Positions 7,481 through 22,191 of a DNA stretch of 64,000 nt are shown in pieces; positions within the stretch are counted from its first letter, which is position 1; every line of letters begins with the position of its first letter. A program made the translations under genes and the position numbers. The DNA is from Mycobacterium dioxanotrophicus (lineage in GTDB: Bacteria; Actinomycetota; Actinomycetes; Mycobacteriales; Mycobacteriaceae). A model generated the notes under the pieces. The model saw nothing but the letters and a program-made list of their open reading frames with translations. It did not search any database and had not been told where the DNA came from. The stretch is from positions 806,001-870,000 of the forward strand of contig NZ_CP020809.1 in NCBI RefSeq assembly GCF_002157835.1. Direction: 5' to 3'.

Positions 7481-9904
7481 TCAGGCATCATTCAGCGCGC
7501 CGAGCACCAGACGGAGTACCCGCACCGCGCCCGCTTTGTCGAGTGGATCGTTACCGTTGCCGCACTTCGGCGATTGGACGCACGAGGGGCAGCCGTGCGG
7601 GCACTCGCATGCCTCGATCGCCGCGGCCGTCGCGCCCCACCATGTGCTCAGCTGGCGGAATCCGCGGTCGGCGAATCCCGCCCCGCCCGGATAGCCGTCG
7701 TAGACGAAGATGGCGGGCAGTCCGCCGACGCCGGAAGGGCCCACCGCCGTTGACACTCCGCCGATGTCGCCGCGGTCGCAACTGGCGACCAGTGGCAGCA
7801 GGCCGATCGAGGCGTGCTCGGCGGCATGCAAAGCACCCGGAGTCGCCAGCATGTCAATCCCGTTGTCCTGCAATGCCTCCGGAGTGATGGTGCACATCAC
7901 GGCCATGGTTTCCAGGGTGCTGGTCGGCATGTCGAGTTCGACGAAATCGATGACCTCGCCGTCGAGGCCCCGGCGGAGATAGCCGACCACGCTGTTGCTC
8001 ACCGAAACCGGCACCAGGCCCACGGTGACGGGTCCGTAGGTGACCCGTTCGCCCTCTCCGGTGACGTTGATGTCGGTGATCTCGCGGGCGTAGGTGCGGT
8101 AATCGGGATCAGCGGCGTGCACGAACGCGATGCCGTCCTCGAATTCCAGTGAGTCGACCAGATAACTCTCGCCCTGGTGCAGATAGACCGCGCCCGGATG
8201 TATCGATGTGGCCGCCTGGCCCGCACTGGTATTGCCCAGCATCCGGCCCGTGTCGGACTCGAGGATGGCGATCTGCCCGCCGATGGAGCCGCGAATGTCC
8301 ACTGCGGGATGCGGATCGGCGCCGGGAGTGGGGAAGTAGCCGCCTGCCCGTCGCCGCAGCAGACCGTCGTCGACGAGCGTCGCGGCCACCGCTTCGGCGT
8401 CCCACCGGCGTACCTCGGCGTCGGTCAGCGGGAGTTCGACTGCGGCGCAGAGCAGTTGGGGTCCCAGTACGTACGGGTTGGTGGGATCGATGACGACCCG
8501 CTCGATTGGCTTGTCCAACAGCGCGGCGGGATGGTGCACGAGGTAGGTGTCGAGCGGATCGTCGCGCGCGATCAACACGATCAATGCGCCCTGCCCGCGT
8601 CGTCCGGAGCGTCCGGCCTGCTGCCAGAAGGACGTGACCGTGCCGGGGAAGCCGGCCAGTACCACCGCGTCCAGGCCGGCGATGTCGATGCCGAGTTCGA
8701 GCGCGTTGGTGGTGGCCAGGCCGCGCAGCTGTCCGTCGGCCAGTGCCCGCTCGAGTTCGCGGCGGTCCTCGGCGAGGTATCCGGCGCGGTAGGACGCCAC
8801 CCGCTCGGCCAGCTCCGGTGCGGTGTCGGCCAATCGGGTCCTGGCGCCAAGGGCGGTGAGCTCGGCGCCGCGGCGCGACCGCACGAATGTCAGGGTGCGG
8901 GCGCCCTCCTCGACCAGATCGGCCATCACCCGGGCGGCCTCGGCACCTGCCGAGCGTCGTACCGGAGCGCCGTTCTCACCCGTCAGTTCCGGTAGCAGTG
9001 CCGGCTCCCAGAGTGCGATGGTGCGGGCGCCCTGGGGCGACGCGTCGTCGGTGACAGCGGTGACCGTTTGACCGATCAACTCGGCGGCGGTGTCGGCGGG
9101 GGCAGAGGTGGTGGCGCTGGCGAAAATAACCGTCGGACTGACACCACCCGGCGCGTAGCGCTCGCACAACCGCAGCAGCCGCCGCAGCACCATCGCCACG
9201 TTCGATCCGAAAATACCGCGGTAATAATGGCATTCGTCGACGACGACGAACTTCAGATTGCGCAGGAACACCGCCCAGCGGGCATGGTTGCGCAGCAGCG
9301 ACAGATGGATCATGTCGGGATTGGAGAAGATCCACCGCGACCGCTCGCGCGCGAAGCGGCGTACCTCGGTGGGGCTGTCGCCGTCATAGGACACCGGCGC
9401 GACATCCCGTAGCGCGGTGATGCTTTCGGTCAGCACATGAGCTGTGCGCAGCTGATCGTGTCCGAGGGCCTTGGTGGGGGACAAGTACAGCACCCGGGCG
9501 CGTGGATCGGTGGCCAAGGCCGACAGGATCGGCAGCTGGTAGGCCAGCGACTTGCCCGACGCGGTGCCGGTCGAGATGACCACGTGCCTGCCCTCGTGAG
9601 CGAGTTGAGCGGCAGCCAGCTGATGTGCCCAGGGTGCGGTGATGCCCTGATCATGGAACGCCCGCACCACATCTGGATGAGCCCACGCCGGCCATTCGGC
9701 CGGGTGTCCCTGACGCGGGGGCAAGTCGGCGACGTGCCGCAGCGGATGCTCGTCGGCGGGCGTGCCGTCGACCGCGCAGGCCAGCAGCTCCCGGCCGAAC
9801 CCGTTACCCGATTGCTCCTCACGTCCTCTGCCCGATTGCTCCTCACGTCCTCTGCCCGATTGCTCCTCACGTCCGCGGCCGAAATCCGACCCGCGATCCG
9901 ACAC
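7481..9904 (-). CDS. DEAD/DEAH-box helicase with DUF1998/MZB cysteine cluster (MrfA/YprA-like, Rv3649 type)
   Basis: An 807-residue superfamily 2 helicase. GTG 9904 is chosen because AGGAGG lies 7 bp upstream; the frame stays open to 10255 but runs over the neighbouring cspA leader. Motifs: Walker A GTASGKS, DECH box (VVVDECHYY), SAT (FASATT), Q-R motif (QQAGRSGRRGQ). The C-terminus carries CECPHGCPSCVQSPKCG, the four-cysteine cluster of DUF1998/MZB proteins, which in MrfA is linked to repair of mitomycin-type DNA lesions. An odd N-terminal linker has three exact or near-exact copies of GREEQSGR. The gene is divergent from cspA. Confidence 0.9.
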   Translation of the reverse strand: MSDRGSDFGRGREEQSGRGREEQSGRGREEQSGNGFGRELLACAVDGTPADEHPLRHVADLPPRQGHPAEWPAWAHPDVVRAFHDQGITAPWAHQLAAAQLAHEGRHVVISTGTASGKSLAYQLPILSALATDPRARVLYLSPTKALGHDQLRTAHVLTESITALRDVAPVSYDGDSPTEVRRFARERSRWIFSNPDMIHLSLLRNHARWAVFLRNLKFVVVDECHYYRGIFGSNVAMVLRRLLRLCERYAPGGVSPTVIFASATTSAPADTAAELIGQTVTAVTDDASPQGARTIALWEPALLPELTGENGAPVRRSAGAEAARVMADLVEEGARTLTFVRSRRGAELTALGARTRLADTAPELAERVASYRAGYLAEDRRELERALADGQLRGLATTNALELGIDIAGLDAVVLAGFPGTVTSFWQQAGRSGRRGQGALIVLIARDDPLDTYLVHHPAALLDKPIERVVIDPTNPYVLGPQLLCAAVELPLTDAEVRRWDAEAVAATLVDDGLLRRRAGGYFPTPGADPHPAVDIRGSIGGQIAILESDTGRMLGNTSAGQAATSIHPGAVYLHQGESYLVDSLEFEDGIAFVHAADPDYRTYAREITDINVTGEGERVTYGPVTVGLVPVSVSNSVVGYLRRGLDGEVIDFVELDMPTSTLETMAVMCTITPEALQDNGIDMLATPGALHAAEHASIGLLPLVASCDRGDIGGVSTAVGPSGVGGLPAIFVYDGYPGGAGFADRGFRQLSTWWGATAAAIEACECPHGCPSCVQSPKCGNGNDPLDKAGAVRVLRLVLGALNDA
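9807..9878. repeat. Three tandem 24-bp repeats inside the helicase gene
   Basis: Units at 9807-9830, 9831-9854 and 9855-9878. The first two are identical; the third differs only in its last bases. They encode a charged eight-residue repeat at the N-terminus of the helicase, before its conserved domains. A unit of exactly 24 bp keeps the reading frame, so copy number can vary without breaking the gene. Confidence 0.9.
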
Positions 9905-10202
9905 TCCGTGACCTCCTGAAACGTCCCCCGGGGCTACCCACCCGGCTCTGTAAACGAATTGTTCACCACACAGTGCACGTCGAGACTGTCGCACCAGCGG
10001 AGAACGTGATTGACTAACGACGGTCGCAGCTTCTGTGTTTGTCACTCGCACTCGCAGGATCGTCGTTGCGATCGCGGTTCCTGCGAGGGTTGTAGGTCGG
10101 GTCAGTTCCGACGACTCCACGAAGGTATGGCGGTCGGAACGGGCCCGGTACGCCGGAAGTCGGTGGACCGCACCCGGTAAGAAGAGAAGGAAAGAACGAG
10201 AG

Positions 10203-10406
10203 ATGCCACAGGGAACTGTGAAGTGGTTCAACGCGGAGAAGGGCTTCGGCTTCATCGCCCCCGAGGACGGCTCCGCCGACGTGTTTGTCCACTACACGGA
10301 AATCCAGGGCAGCGGCTTCCGCACCCTGGAGGAAAACCAGAAGGTTGAGTTCGAGGTCGGCCAGAGCCCCAAGGGGCCGCAGGCCACGGGTGTTCGGGCA
10401 GTCTGA
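10203..10406 (+). CDS. cspA: Cold-shock protein (CspA family)
   Basis: A 67-residue single CSD protein, [18 protein letters not shown], with RNP1 (KGFGFI) and RNP2 (VFVHY). It binds single-stranded nucleic acid and melts RNA structure. ATG 10203 follows a purine-rich leader (AAGGAAAGAACGAGAG). The 298 bp between this gene and the divergent helicase hold no gene and probably provide promoters and a long cold-shock 5' UTR. A strong hairpin follows the gene at 10427-10468. Confidence 0.95.
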   Translation: MPQGTVKWFNAEKGFGFIAPEDGSADVFVHYTEIQGSGFRTLEENQKVEFEVGQSPKGPQATGVRAV

Positions 10407-10426
10407 GCCAACCCAAACCTGAAAGG

Positions 10427-10468
10427 ACACCCCCGCGACAGTCCCACACCGGACACCCGCGGGGGTGT
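10427..10468 (+). terminator. Hairpin downstream of cspA, probable terminator
   Basis: Arms acacccccgcg (10427-10437) and cgcgggggtgt (10458-10468) are perfect 11-bp inverted repeats with a 20-nt loop, 20 bp after the cspA stop. The right arm is followed by tctgctttct rather than a run of T, which is common for mycobacterial terminators. It separates the highly expressed cspA from the next gene. Confidence 0.75.
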
Positions 10469-10504
10469 TCTGCTTTCTGACGTCGGCTGGCCTACTGTCG
10501 ATTT

Positions 10505-11098
10505 GTGAGCCAGCTGTCCTTTTTCTCGGCGGAGTCGGTGCCCCCTACGGTCACCGATCTCACGGGGTTGCTCGCCGGCCCGGGACAGATCGTGCTGGTG
10601 AACGTCGACGGGCAGCAGGCGGCCCGCATCTCCGTGGTGGTCGACGAACTCTGGCGGGCCACCGCGCTGGCCGAGATGATGCGCCAGGCTGGGCTGGCGC
10701 CGGAGATCGCGCGCACTGACGAGAACACGCCGCTGGTGCGCACCGCGGTGGATCCTCAGCTGCTGCCGATCGCCCGGGACTGGACCAGGGGCGCCGTCAA
10801 GACCGTTCCGGCGGTCTGGCTGCCCGGTGCGCGGGAGCTGCGGGCCTGGACGCTCGCGGCCGGGACGCCCGAGGCCGACGACCGCTACCTGCTGGGCCTG
10901 GACCCGCACGCACCCGATACGCACGCTGTCCTGGCTGCGGCGATGATGCGGGTCGGCATCGCCCCGACGCTCATCGGGACCCGCGGCTCGCACCCGGCGT
11001 TGCGGGTCAGCGGCAGGCGCCGACTATCGCGCCTGGTAGAAAACGTGGGGGAACCACCGCGGGAGCCTGCTGCGTTAGCGCACTGGCCACGTATTTAA
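10505..11098 (+). CDS. Conserved hypothetical protein, Rv3647c-like
   Basis: A 197-residue protein from GTG 10505. Its position between cspA and topA matches Rv3647c, a conserved mycobacterial protein of unknown function. No motif is recognised. The N-terminus reads MSQLSFFSAESVPPTVTDLT, and the middle contains AVWLPGARELRAWTLAAGTP. There is no signal peptide or membrane segment, so it is probably cytoplasmic. Its fixed place beside topA suggests a housekeeping role (inference). Confidence 0.8.
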   Translation: MSQLSFFSAESVPPTVTDLTGLLAGPGQIVLVNVDGQQAARISVVVDELWRATALAEMMRQAGLAPEIARTDENTPLVRTAVDPQLLPIARDWTRGAVKTVPAVWLPGARELRAWTLAAGTPEADDRYLLGLDPHAPDTHAVLAAAMMRVGIAPTLIGTRGSHPALRVSGRRRLSRLVENVGEPPREPAALAHWPRI

Positions 11099-11201
11099 TG
11101 GTTGCCCATGGGGGAGCCAGTTTGCGTAGGCTCGCGCAGAATGCGAAATTGTCAGTTGCCCTGCACGTCGGGGCGTTGACAGAAGTGGAGCGTAGGCACA
11201 G

Positions 11202-14018
<2,817 letters not shown>

Positions 14019-14032
14019 GCAAACCCGCGGGC

Positions 14033-15655
14033 TCACGCCCCAGATTCGGGCGAATTCTCCGATACGAGTTGGCGTTCGGCGTCGAGTTCGGCAGGCGTGA
14101 CCAGGTTCACCGGGCGGGCCAGCTGAGTGGGTGCGGTGCGGCCGCGTAGTTCGACGATCTCGCACACGTCCCAGCACAGCGCTTCGGCGTCGAGTGCACC
14201 GCTGACGGCGATGGCCGAGGCCAGCACGTGGCCCTCTTCCATCTTGGCCAGCCCGGTCAGGCGGGCTGCTTCGTTGACCGGGTCGCCGATCACGGTGTAC
14301 TCGAACCGGGCCTGCGCGCCGATGTGCCCGGCGATCGCGCGACCGGCAGAGACGCCGATACCGAATTCGGTGTCGCTGCCGAGGACCGTGAGCAGTTCGT
14401 CGTGTAGCTCGCGAGAGGCCGCCAGCGCAGCGCCCGAGGCATCGGGATGTTCGATGGGGGCACCGAAGATGGCCAGCGCGGCGTCACCCTGGAACTTGTT
14501 GACGAAACCGCCGTGGCGGTTGACGGTGTCGACGATCACCCGGAAGAACTCGTTGAGCAGGTTCACGACTTCGGCGGCCGGAATGGTCGATGCCAGATGG
14601 GTGGAGCCCACCAGGTCGACGAACAGCACCGCCACGTCGCGTTCCTGGCCGCCGAGCTCGGTGCCGCGTTCGAGCGCCCTGCGGGCGACGTCCTCGCCGA
14701 CGTAGCGACCGAACAGATCGCGTAGGCGCTGCCGTTCGGCCAGGTCGCGCACCATGTCGTTGAACCCGGCCTGCAGCAGGCCCAGCTCACTGGCGTCGTA
14801 GATCTGCATGTGGGCGTTGTAGTTGCCGCGCTGCACCTCGCCGAGCGCCCAGCGCAGCTGGCGCAGCGGGTCGGCGATCGACATGGCCACCAGCACGGTG
14901 CCGGCCAAGCCGATCACCAGCGCAGCGACAGCGAGCAGCAGCAATGGGGTGGTCAGCTGATCCGCCGTCGCCGTCAAGATCGAGAACTTGCTGGCGACCA
15001 GGGCCAGCACGATCGACAGCAGCGGCACGCCGGTGGACAGCACCCACGTCAGCACCTGACGCAGGATGACGCCGGGTGCGTGGAAGTTCTCCGGCACGCC
15101 GCCGCGCAGCGCGGCGACCGCCACGGGGCGCAGCACGCGCTCGGACTGCAGGTAGCCGATGATGGCGGTGGCGGTGGCACCCAGTGCGGTGGCCACCGCG
15201 ACCACGGGTGCCGACCGGCTGGCCACCGGCCAGCTCGCCACGATGAACACGACCGAACCCAGGCACCAGTTGGTAACGCTGATCAGCGTTCGGTAGAACG
15301 GCATCCGCAGTGCGCGGGTGCGGGCCAGCTCGGTGATGGCCGGGTCGCCGTCGGTCATCAGGGTGTCGCGGCGTTGCCAGCGGATGACCGGCAGCAGCAG
15401 GCGCAGGCTCAGGTAGGCGCCGACCGTGAACGCGATGAACAGGTAGCCGAGAAAGACCGCCAAGTTGGCGGCCGGTAGGTCTTGCAGCTGGATGCGATCC
15501 TCGGGCGGCAGACCGAATCGCAGGAAGCCGAGAACGAACAGCGCGCCGATGATGTCGGACTGCAGCATGCCCAGCGTGAAGACCGGCCAGGGGGTACGCG
15601 CGACCCATCGGACGAATGCGCTGATTCGCCCGATCGGGTCTGCCCCCGTGCTCAC
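14033..15655 (-). CDS. Membrane class III adenylate cyclase with HAMP domain (Rv3645-like)
   Basis: A 540-residue protein from GTG 15655. The N-terminal half has about six hydrophobic segments, followed by a HAMP linker (VAMSIADPLRQLRWALGEVQ, then residues to about 350). The C-terminal CHD cyclase domain has VAVLFVDLVGSTHLAS (first metal Asp), NKFQGDAALAIFGAP (second Asp) and YTVIGDPVNEAARL. It makes cAMP from ATP, and the position matches Rv3645. The ORF stays open far upstream over holB, but that part is antisense shadow. It is divergent from holB, with 82 bp between them. Confidence 0.92.
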   Translation of the reverse strand: MSTGADPIGRISAFVRWVARTPWPVFTLGMLQSDIIGALFVLGFLRFGLPPEDRIQLQDLPAANLAVFLGYLFIAFTVGAYLSLRLLLPVIRWQRRDTLMTDGDPAITELARTRALRMPFYRTLISVTNWCLGSVVFIVASWPVASRSAPVVAVATALGATATAIIGYLQSERVLRPVAVAALRGGVPENFHAPGVILRQVLTWVLSTGVPLLSIVLALVASKFSILTATADQLTTPLLLLAVAALVIGLAGTVLVAMSIADPLRQLRWALGEVQRGNYNAHMQIYDASELGLLQAGFNDMVRDLAERQRLRDLFGRYVGEDVARRALERGTELGGQERDVAVLFVDLVGSTHLASTIPAAEVVNLLNEFFRVIVDTVNRHGGFVNKFQGDAALAIFGAPIEHPDASGAALAASRELHDELLTVLGSDTEFGIGVSAGRAIAGHIGAQARFEYTVIGDPVNEAARLTGLAKMEEGHVLASAIAVSGALDAEALCWDVCEIVELRGRTAPTQLARPVNLVTPAELDAERQLVSENSPESGA

Positions 15656-15737
15656 CCGTTCACCGTATCGGTCCCGGGGGACGTTCAGCGCCGCTGTACG
15701 CAGGTTGTGTCGGCCTGGACCACTACTGTTGGCCGTG

Positions 15738-16946
15738 ATGAGCGGTGTGTTTTCGCGGCTGGTGGGCCAGGACGCGGTTGAACAGGAGCTGGTGGCGGCC
15801 GCCGCGGCGGCGCGGGGTGATTCCGCGCACAACGGCACCGCGACAGGATCCATGACACATGCGTGGCTGATCACAGGGCCTCCGGGCTCGGGCCGCTCGG
15901 TGGCGGCACTGTGTTTTGCTGCCGCGTTGCAGTGCACGTCGGACGGGACCCCCGGATGCGGGCAGTGTCGCGCCTGTACGACGACGATGGCCGGTACGCA
16001 CGCCGATGTGCGCCGCATCATCCCCGAGGGGTTGTCCATCGCGGTCAGGGAGATGCGCGACATCGTCCAGATCGCCTCGCGGCGGCCCGGGACCGGACGC
16101 TGGCAGATCGTCGTCATCGAGGACGCGGACCGGCTCACCGAGGGCGCCGCCAATGCGCTGCTCAAGGTGGTGGAGGAACCGCCGCCGTCGACCGTGTTCC
16201 TGCTCTGTGCGCCCTCGGTTGATCCCGAGGACATCGCGATCACCCTGCGGTCGCGTTGCCGGCACGTGGCATTGACGACGCCGGGCGCGGACGCCATCGC
16301 CGACGTGCTGATGAGCGGCGACGGCCTGCCCGAGGAAGACGCTCGCTGGGCCGCCTCGGTCAGCGGCGGGCACGTCGGGCGGGCCCGGCGGCTCGCGACC
16401 GATCCCGAAGCCAGGGAGCGCCGGAAGCGGGCACTCGGGCTGGCCCGCGACGCGGCCACCCCGGCACGCGCCTATGCGGCCGCCGAAGAGATGGTCGCAG
16501 TCGCCGAGGCCGAGGCGCTGGCTCTGACCGCGGGCCGCAACGAGACCGAGGCCGAGGAGCTCAAGACGGCGCTCGGAGCCGGCGGTACCGGCAAGGGCAC
16601 CGCGGGCACCATGCGAGGTGCCGCGGGTGCGCTCAAAGAGCTGGAGAAACGCCAGAAATCTCGGCAGACCCGGGCGTCGCGCGACGCGCTGGATCGAGCG
16701 TTGATCGACCTCGCGACGTACTTCCGCGATGCGCTGCTGGTGTCGTCGGGGGCGACCGGTGTGACGGCCAACCACCCGGATATGGCCGACAAGGTGGCGG
16801 CGATGGCTGCGCACGCGTCACCGGACAGGTTGCTGCGCTGCATCGAGGCGGTGCTGGAATGCCGTGAGGCCCTGGCCGTCAACGTCAAGCCGAAATTTGC
16901 GGTCGACGCTATGGTCGCCACGGTCGGGCAGGCGCTGCGCGGCTGA
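15738..16946 (+). CDS. holB: DNA polymerase III subunit delta'
   Basis: A 402-residue clamp-loader AAA+ protein (Rv3644c position). It begins MSGVFSRLVGQDAVEQEL. The P-loop is GPPGSGRS and is followed by the clamp-loader zinc module GCGQCRACTT. Next come IVVIEDADRLTEGAANALLK (Walker B/SRC region) and LRSRCRHV (arginine finger region). The C-terminal collar domain is longer than in E. coli. With DnaX and HolA it loads the beta clamp on primed DNA. GTG 15735 directly before the ATG is an alternative start. Confidence 0.93.
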   Translation: MSGVFSRLVGQDAVEQELVAAAAAARGDSAHNGTATGSMTHAWLITGPPGSGRSVAALCFAAALQCTSDGTPGCGQCRACTTTMAGTHADVRRIIPEGLSIAVREMRDIVQIASRRPGTGRWQIVVIEDADRLTEGAANALLKVVEEPPPSTVFLLCAPSVDPEDIAITLRSRCRHVALTTPGADAIADVLMSGDGLPEEDARWAASVSGGHVGRARRLATDPEARERRKRALGLARDAATPARAYAAAEEMVAVAEAEALALTAGRNETEAEELKTALGAGGTGKGTAGTMRGAAGALKELEKRQKSRQTRASRDALDRALIDLATYFRDALLVSSGATGVTANHPDMADKVAAMAAHASPDRLLRCIEAVLECREALAVNVKPKFAVDAMVATVGQALRG

Positions 16947-17028
16947 CGGCCGGCGGGATGCAGCGAGTCGGGGATCGACTTTGGAGCTAGCGCCGGCCTG
17001 TCGTAGACTCATGCCGCCCGTAGGGCAC

Positions 17029-17104
17029 GCCACCTTAGCTCAGTCGGTAGAGCGATTCACTCGTAATGAATAGGTCAGGAGTTCGATTCTCCTAGGTGGC
17101 TCCA
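17029..17104 (+). tRNA. tRNA-Thr (anticodon CGT), CCA encoded
   Basis: The acceptor arms gccacct (17029-17035) and aggtggc (17094-17100) pair perfectly. The D arm is tagctcagtcggtagagc. The anticodon stem attca/tgaat frames the loop ctcgtaa with anticodon CGT, which reads ACG. The T arm is caggagttcgattctcct. Discriminator T 17101 is followed by an encoded CCA. This matches the tRNA-Thr found after holB in mycobacteria. Confidence 0.95.
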
Positions 17105-17127
17105 TCCCGGACCGATGTGTGGTTCCT

Positions 17128-17601
17128 TTACCTATCGTGCTCGTCTCCGCCTGAGTCCATCGGTTTGTCCAAAAGGGCTGCCGTCAGGTCGATTTCGATG
17201 AGCTGCCCCGGGAATCCGAGCCGTGAAACGCCGAGGAGGGTGCTCGCGGTGGTGAACGCCGGCGCGATGACCGAGCGGGTGAGCCGTCGCCAGGCGGCGG
17301 CGAGAACTGCGGTGTCGTCGCTCACCACGTAGACCACGGAGCGAACGACGTGGCTCGGCTGGGCCCCCACGGCCGCCAATGCGATCGCCGAGTTGGCCAC
17401 CACTTGGTCGATTTGAAGGGCGATGTCACCAGCGCCGACCAGTGCGCCGGAGACATCGAGCGGGCACTGCCCCGCCAGGAAGGCGGTTCGCCCGGACTCG
17501 ACGATCGTGATGTGGTGATAACCCGGTGGCTTGTGCAGTTGGTCGGGGTTGATGCGACTGATCCTCGGGGTCGGCGGACGTGGGGAGCATTCGAGGTCCA
17601 T
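17128..17601 (-). CDS. RidA family (YjgF/UK114) deaminase-like protein
   Basis: A 157-residue protein from ATG 17601. Family features are GRTAFLAGQCPLDVSGALVG, DIALQIDQVVANSAIALAAVGA and VYVVSD. RidA proteins hydrolyse reactive enamine/imine intermediates released by PLP enzymes. This one belongs to a broader RidA subfamily whose substrate I cannot tell. It is divergent from a tautomerase gene, with 84 bp between the starts, so the two may be co-regulated. The short 5' extension (ECSPRPPTPRISRINPDQLH) suggests a later start is possible. Confidence 0.85.
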   Translation of the reverse strand: MDLECSPRPPTPRISRINPDQLHKPPGYHHITIVESGRTAFLAGQCPLDVSGALVGAGDIALQIDQVVANSAIALAAVGAQPSHVVRSVVYVVSDDTAVLAAAWRRLTRSVIAPAFTTASTLLGVSRLGFPGQLIEIDLTAALLDKPMDSGGDEHDR

Positions 17602-17685
17602 GGCGCCAAGCCTGCTCCTACCGCCGGCCAGTGCGCGTCGAATATTCGGATGACTGCCCGGCCCAGAGTGTGTGACGATTTCGCC

Positions 17686-18081
17686 GTGCCGAGCGCTCTG
17701 ATCGAGGTCCGCAAGGGCTACACCGCAGCCGAAGAGGTGGCTCTCATCGATGCGGTGCATGCCGCGCTCGTCGCTGCCTTCCAGATTCCCGAGGAAGACA
17801 AGCACGTGCGGCTGGTATGCCACGAGCCGCATCGGTTCGCGTATTCACCGAAGCTCGCGGCTCCCGATCTGTACACGCTCGTCACCATCGACTGCTTCGT
17901 GGGCCGCTCGGTGCAGGCGAAGCGCAATCTCTACGGCGAGATCGTCAATCGCTTGGGTGCCTTTGGAATTCCTGCCGACCACATCACGATACTGCTGCGT
18001 GAGAGTGCGCTTGAGAACTGGGGTGTGCGGGGCGGTCAGGCAGCTTGTGACATTGATCTGGGCTTCGACATCAACGTCTGA
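17686..18081 (+). CDS. Tautomerase-superfamily protein
   Basis: A 131-residue protein. GTG 17686 is chosen because it places Pro directly after the initiator Met (MPSALIEVRKGYTAAEE); in tautomerases the free N-terminal Pro is the catalytic base. The conserved KHVRLVCHEPHRFAYSP and DCFVGRSVQAKRNLYGEIV fit the Tautomerase_2/MIF-like group. The substrate is unknown. Its divergent partner is a RidA protein that acts on enamines and imines, so the two may serve the same pathway (inference). Confidence 0.85.
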   Translation: MPSALIEVRKGYTAAEEVALIDAVHAALVAAFQIPEEDKHVRLVCHEPHRFAYSPKLAAPDLYTLVTIDCFVGRSVQAKRNLYGEIVNRLGAFGIPADHITILLRESALENWGVRGGQAACDIDLGFDINV

Positions 18082-18104
18082 CGGGTCGCGGCTCATGGCA
18101 CATG

Positions 18105-19415
18105 TCAGGCAGCGTCGAAGGTGACCAGGTCGATGCTGAACTGGCCTTCGACGATGCTGATGGTTCGCACTGGTGGTCCGGGTAGGGGTGGGGCGGTCGA
18201 TTGGTAGACCGCTCCGGTGGGGGTGGTGTATTCGGCCGTGTGGACGCCGTCGATGTCTTGGGTGCTGACGGACCAGCCGGGTGCTTCTTTGGCGTAGTTG
18301 CAGGCTTCGCAGGTGCCGAGTCCGTTGAGTGCGCTGGTGGGGCCGCCTCGGTGGTGCGGTACGGCGTGGTCGTGGTGGCGGATGGGTGCGTTGCAGTAGG
18401 GGGTCCGGCATAGCTGGTCGCGCAGTTCGAGCAGGGTGGCCAGGCCTTTCGGGAAGAGCCGGGCCTGGGATTCCATCGCGACTAGCCGTCCGCTGCGGGG
18501 ATGGCGATACAAGCGCCGCAGGGTGGCTTTCACGTCGGCGGCGGTGACGGCGTCGGTGATGAGGGTGCGTGCGAACCCGGCGGGGATGGGTCCGTAGGTG
18601 CCGACCCATGCAGGGGCGTCGTCGTCACCGGCCAATGTGGTGTCGGCCATGACCAGGTTCAGCTCGATCGGCACCGGCTGATCAGCCGGCCTGCCGGTCA
18701 CGCGTTCGTAGATGGTGTCGGCCATGACTTGCCCACGCGTGCGTTCGTCGAAGGTGGTGTCGGCGGCGTGTTTGGCGGCGGCATACACCGCGACGCCTTG
18801 GTGGACCGGCAGCAACACCGTCACGTATGTCATGGTGTCCGGAGCCGGCCTTATCGTCACACACCGGTCTTCGGCGGCTTTGGCGCAGCGCTGCACGACC
18901 GCGGCGACGTCGAGTTTGGCGGCGATCTTCTTGGCCTCGGCGGTGATCCGGGAATTGCCCCAACCCTGCAGGCGGGATACGTCCGCGCATATTTCGGCGT
19001 CCAGCTGGCGTCGGTGTTCGACGCTGAGGCAGGCCGATTCGCGCACGATCAGGGTGGCCCGCCATTCCGAGAGTGCGCCGCACTCCAGAGCGGCCAGGGT
19101 GTGGGGCATCTCGTGGACGAGGGCATGGGCCATGCCGAGGTGGGTGCCGCCGCAGACGGGGGCGTCGTGGCGGGCCAGGGCTACTTCGGTGGGCAGACCG
19201 CGGCCGCGGCGGCTGGCCGGTATGGCGGCGGCGGCTTCGGCGGCGCGGCGTTTGGCGGCCCACAATGCGGTGGCGCGGGCTTGGGCGGCGGCCGCGGCGG
19301 ATTTGACCTGTTCGAGCTTCTCGACCTGGGCGCGCAGCTCAGCCTCGCTGGCCTCCGGATCGATTTCGAACAAACTTTCGAACACGTTCCTGATGCTACC
19401 AACGGCCACCGACAA
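18105..19415 (-). CDS. DUF222 / 13E12-type HNH endonuclease-like protein
   Basis: A 436-residue protein of the mycobacterial 13E12 repeat family. The N-terminal DUF222 domain is helical and Ala-rich (AQVEKLEQVKSAAAAAQARA). The C-terminal HNH domain reads RTPYCNAPIRHHDHAVPHHR, then GGPTSALNGLGTCEACNYAK, with the paired CxxC and His residues present. Family members are multicopy in mycobacteria and are often linked to mobile DNA. No flanking repeats are visible here. The gene is complete and lies between the tautomerase and the Rv3635-like gene. Confidence 0.9.
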   Translation of the reverse strand: MSVAVGSIRNVFESLFEIDPEASEAELRAQVEKLEQVKSAAAAAQARATALWAAKRRAAEAAAAIPASRRGRGLPTEVALARHDAPVCGGTHLGMAHALVHEMPHTLAALECGALSEWRATLIVRESACLSVEHRRQLDAEICADVSRLQGWGNSRITAEAKKIAAKLDVAAVVQRCAKAAEDRCVTIRPAPDTMTYVTVLLPVHQGVAVYAAAKHAADTTFDERTRGQVMADTIYERVTGRPADQPVPIELNLVMADTTLAGDDDAPAWVGTYGPIPAGFARTLITDAVTAADVKATLRRLYRHPRSGRLVAMESQARLFPKGLATLLELRDQLCRTPYCNAPIRHHDHAVPHHRGGPTSALNGLGTCEACNYAKEAPGWSVSTQDIDGVHTAEYTTPTGAVYQSTAPPLPGPPVRTISIVEGQFSIDLVTFDAA

Positions 19416-19426
19416 GTTCGCGCGTG

Positions 19427-22170
<2,744 letters not shown>

Positions 22171-22191
22171 TTTCTAAGCTAGCGTGACGTC

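Noticed and set aside
9807..9878. CRISPR-like array
   Set aside because: The 24-bp units abut without spacers and lie in frame in a helicase gene.
9905..10255. Longer start for the helicase
   Set aside because: It would overlap the cspA leader and part of its coding region; GTG 9904 has an AGGAGG site.
15656..16459. N-terminal extension of the cyclase frame
   Set aside because: It runs antisense through holB; the first membrane helix follows GTG 15655.
18105..19415. HNH gene as a homing endonuclease or intron
   Set aside because: The DUF222 domain identifies it as a 13E12-type protein; no intron or split host gene is seen around it.
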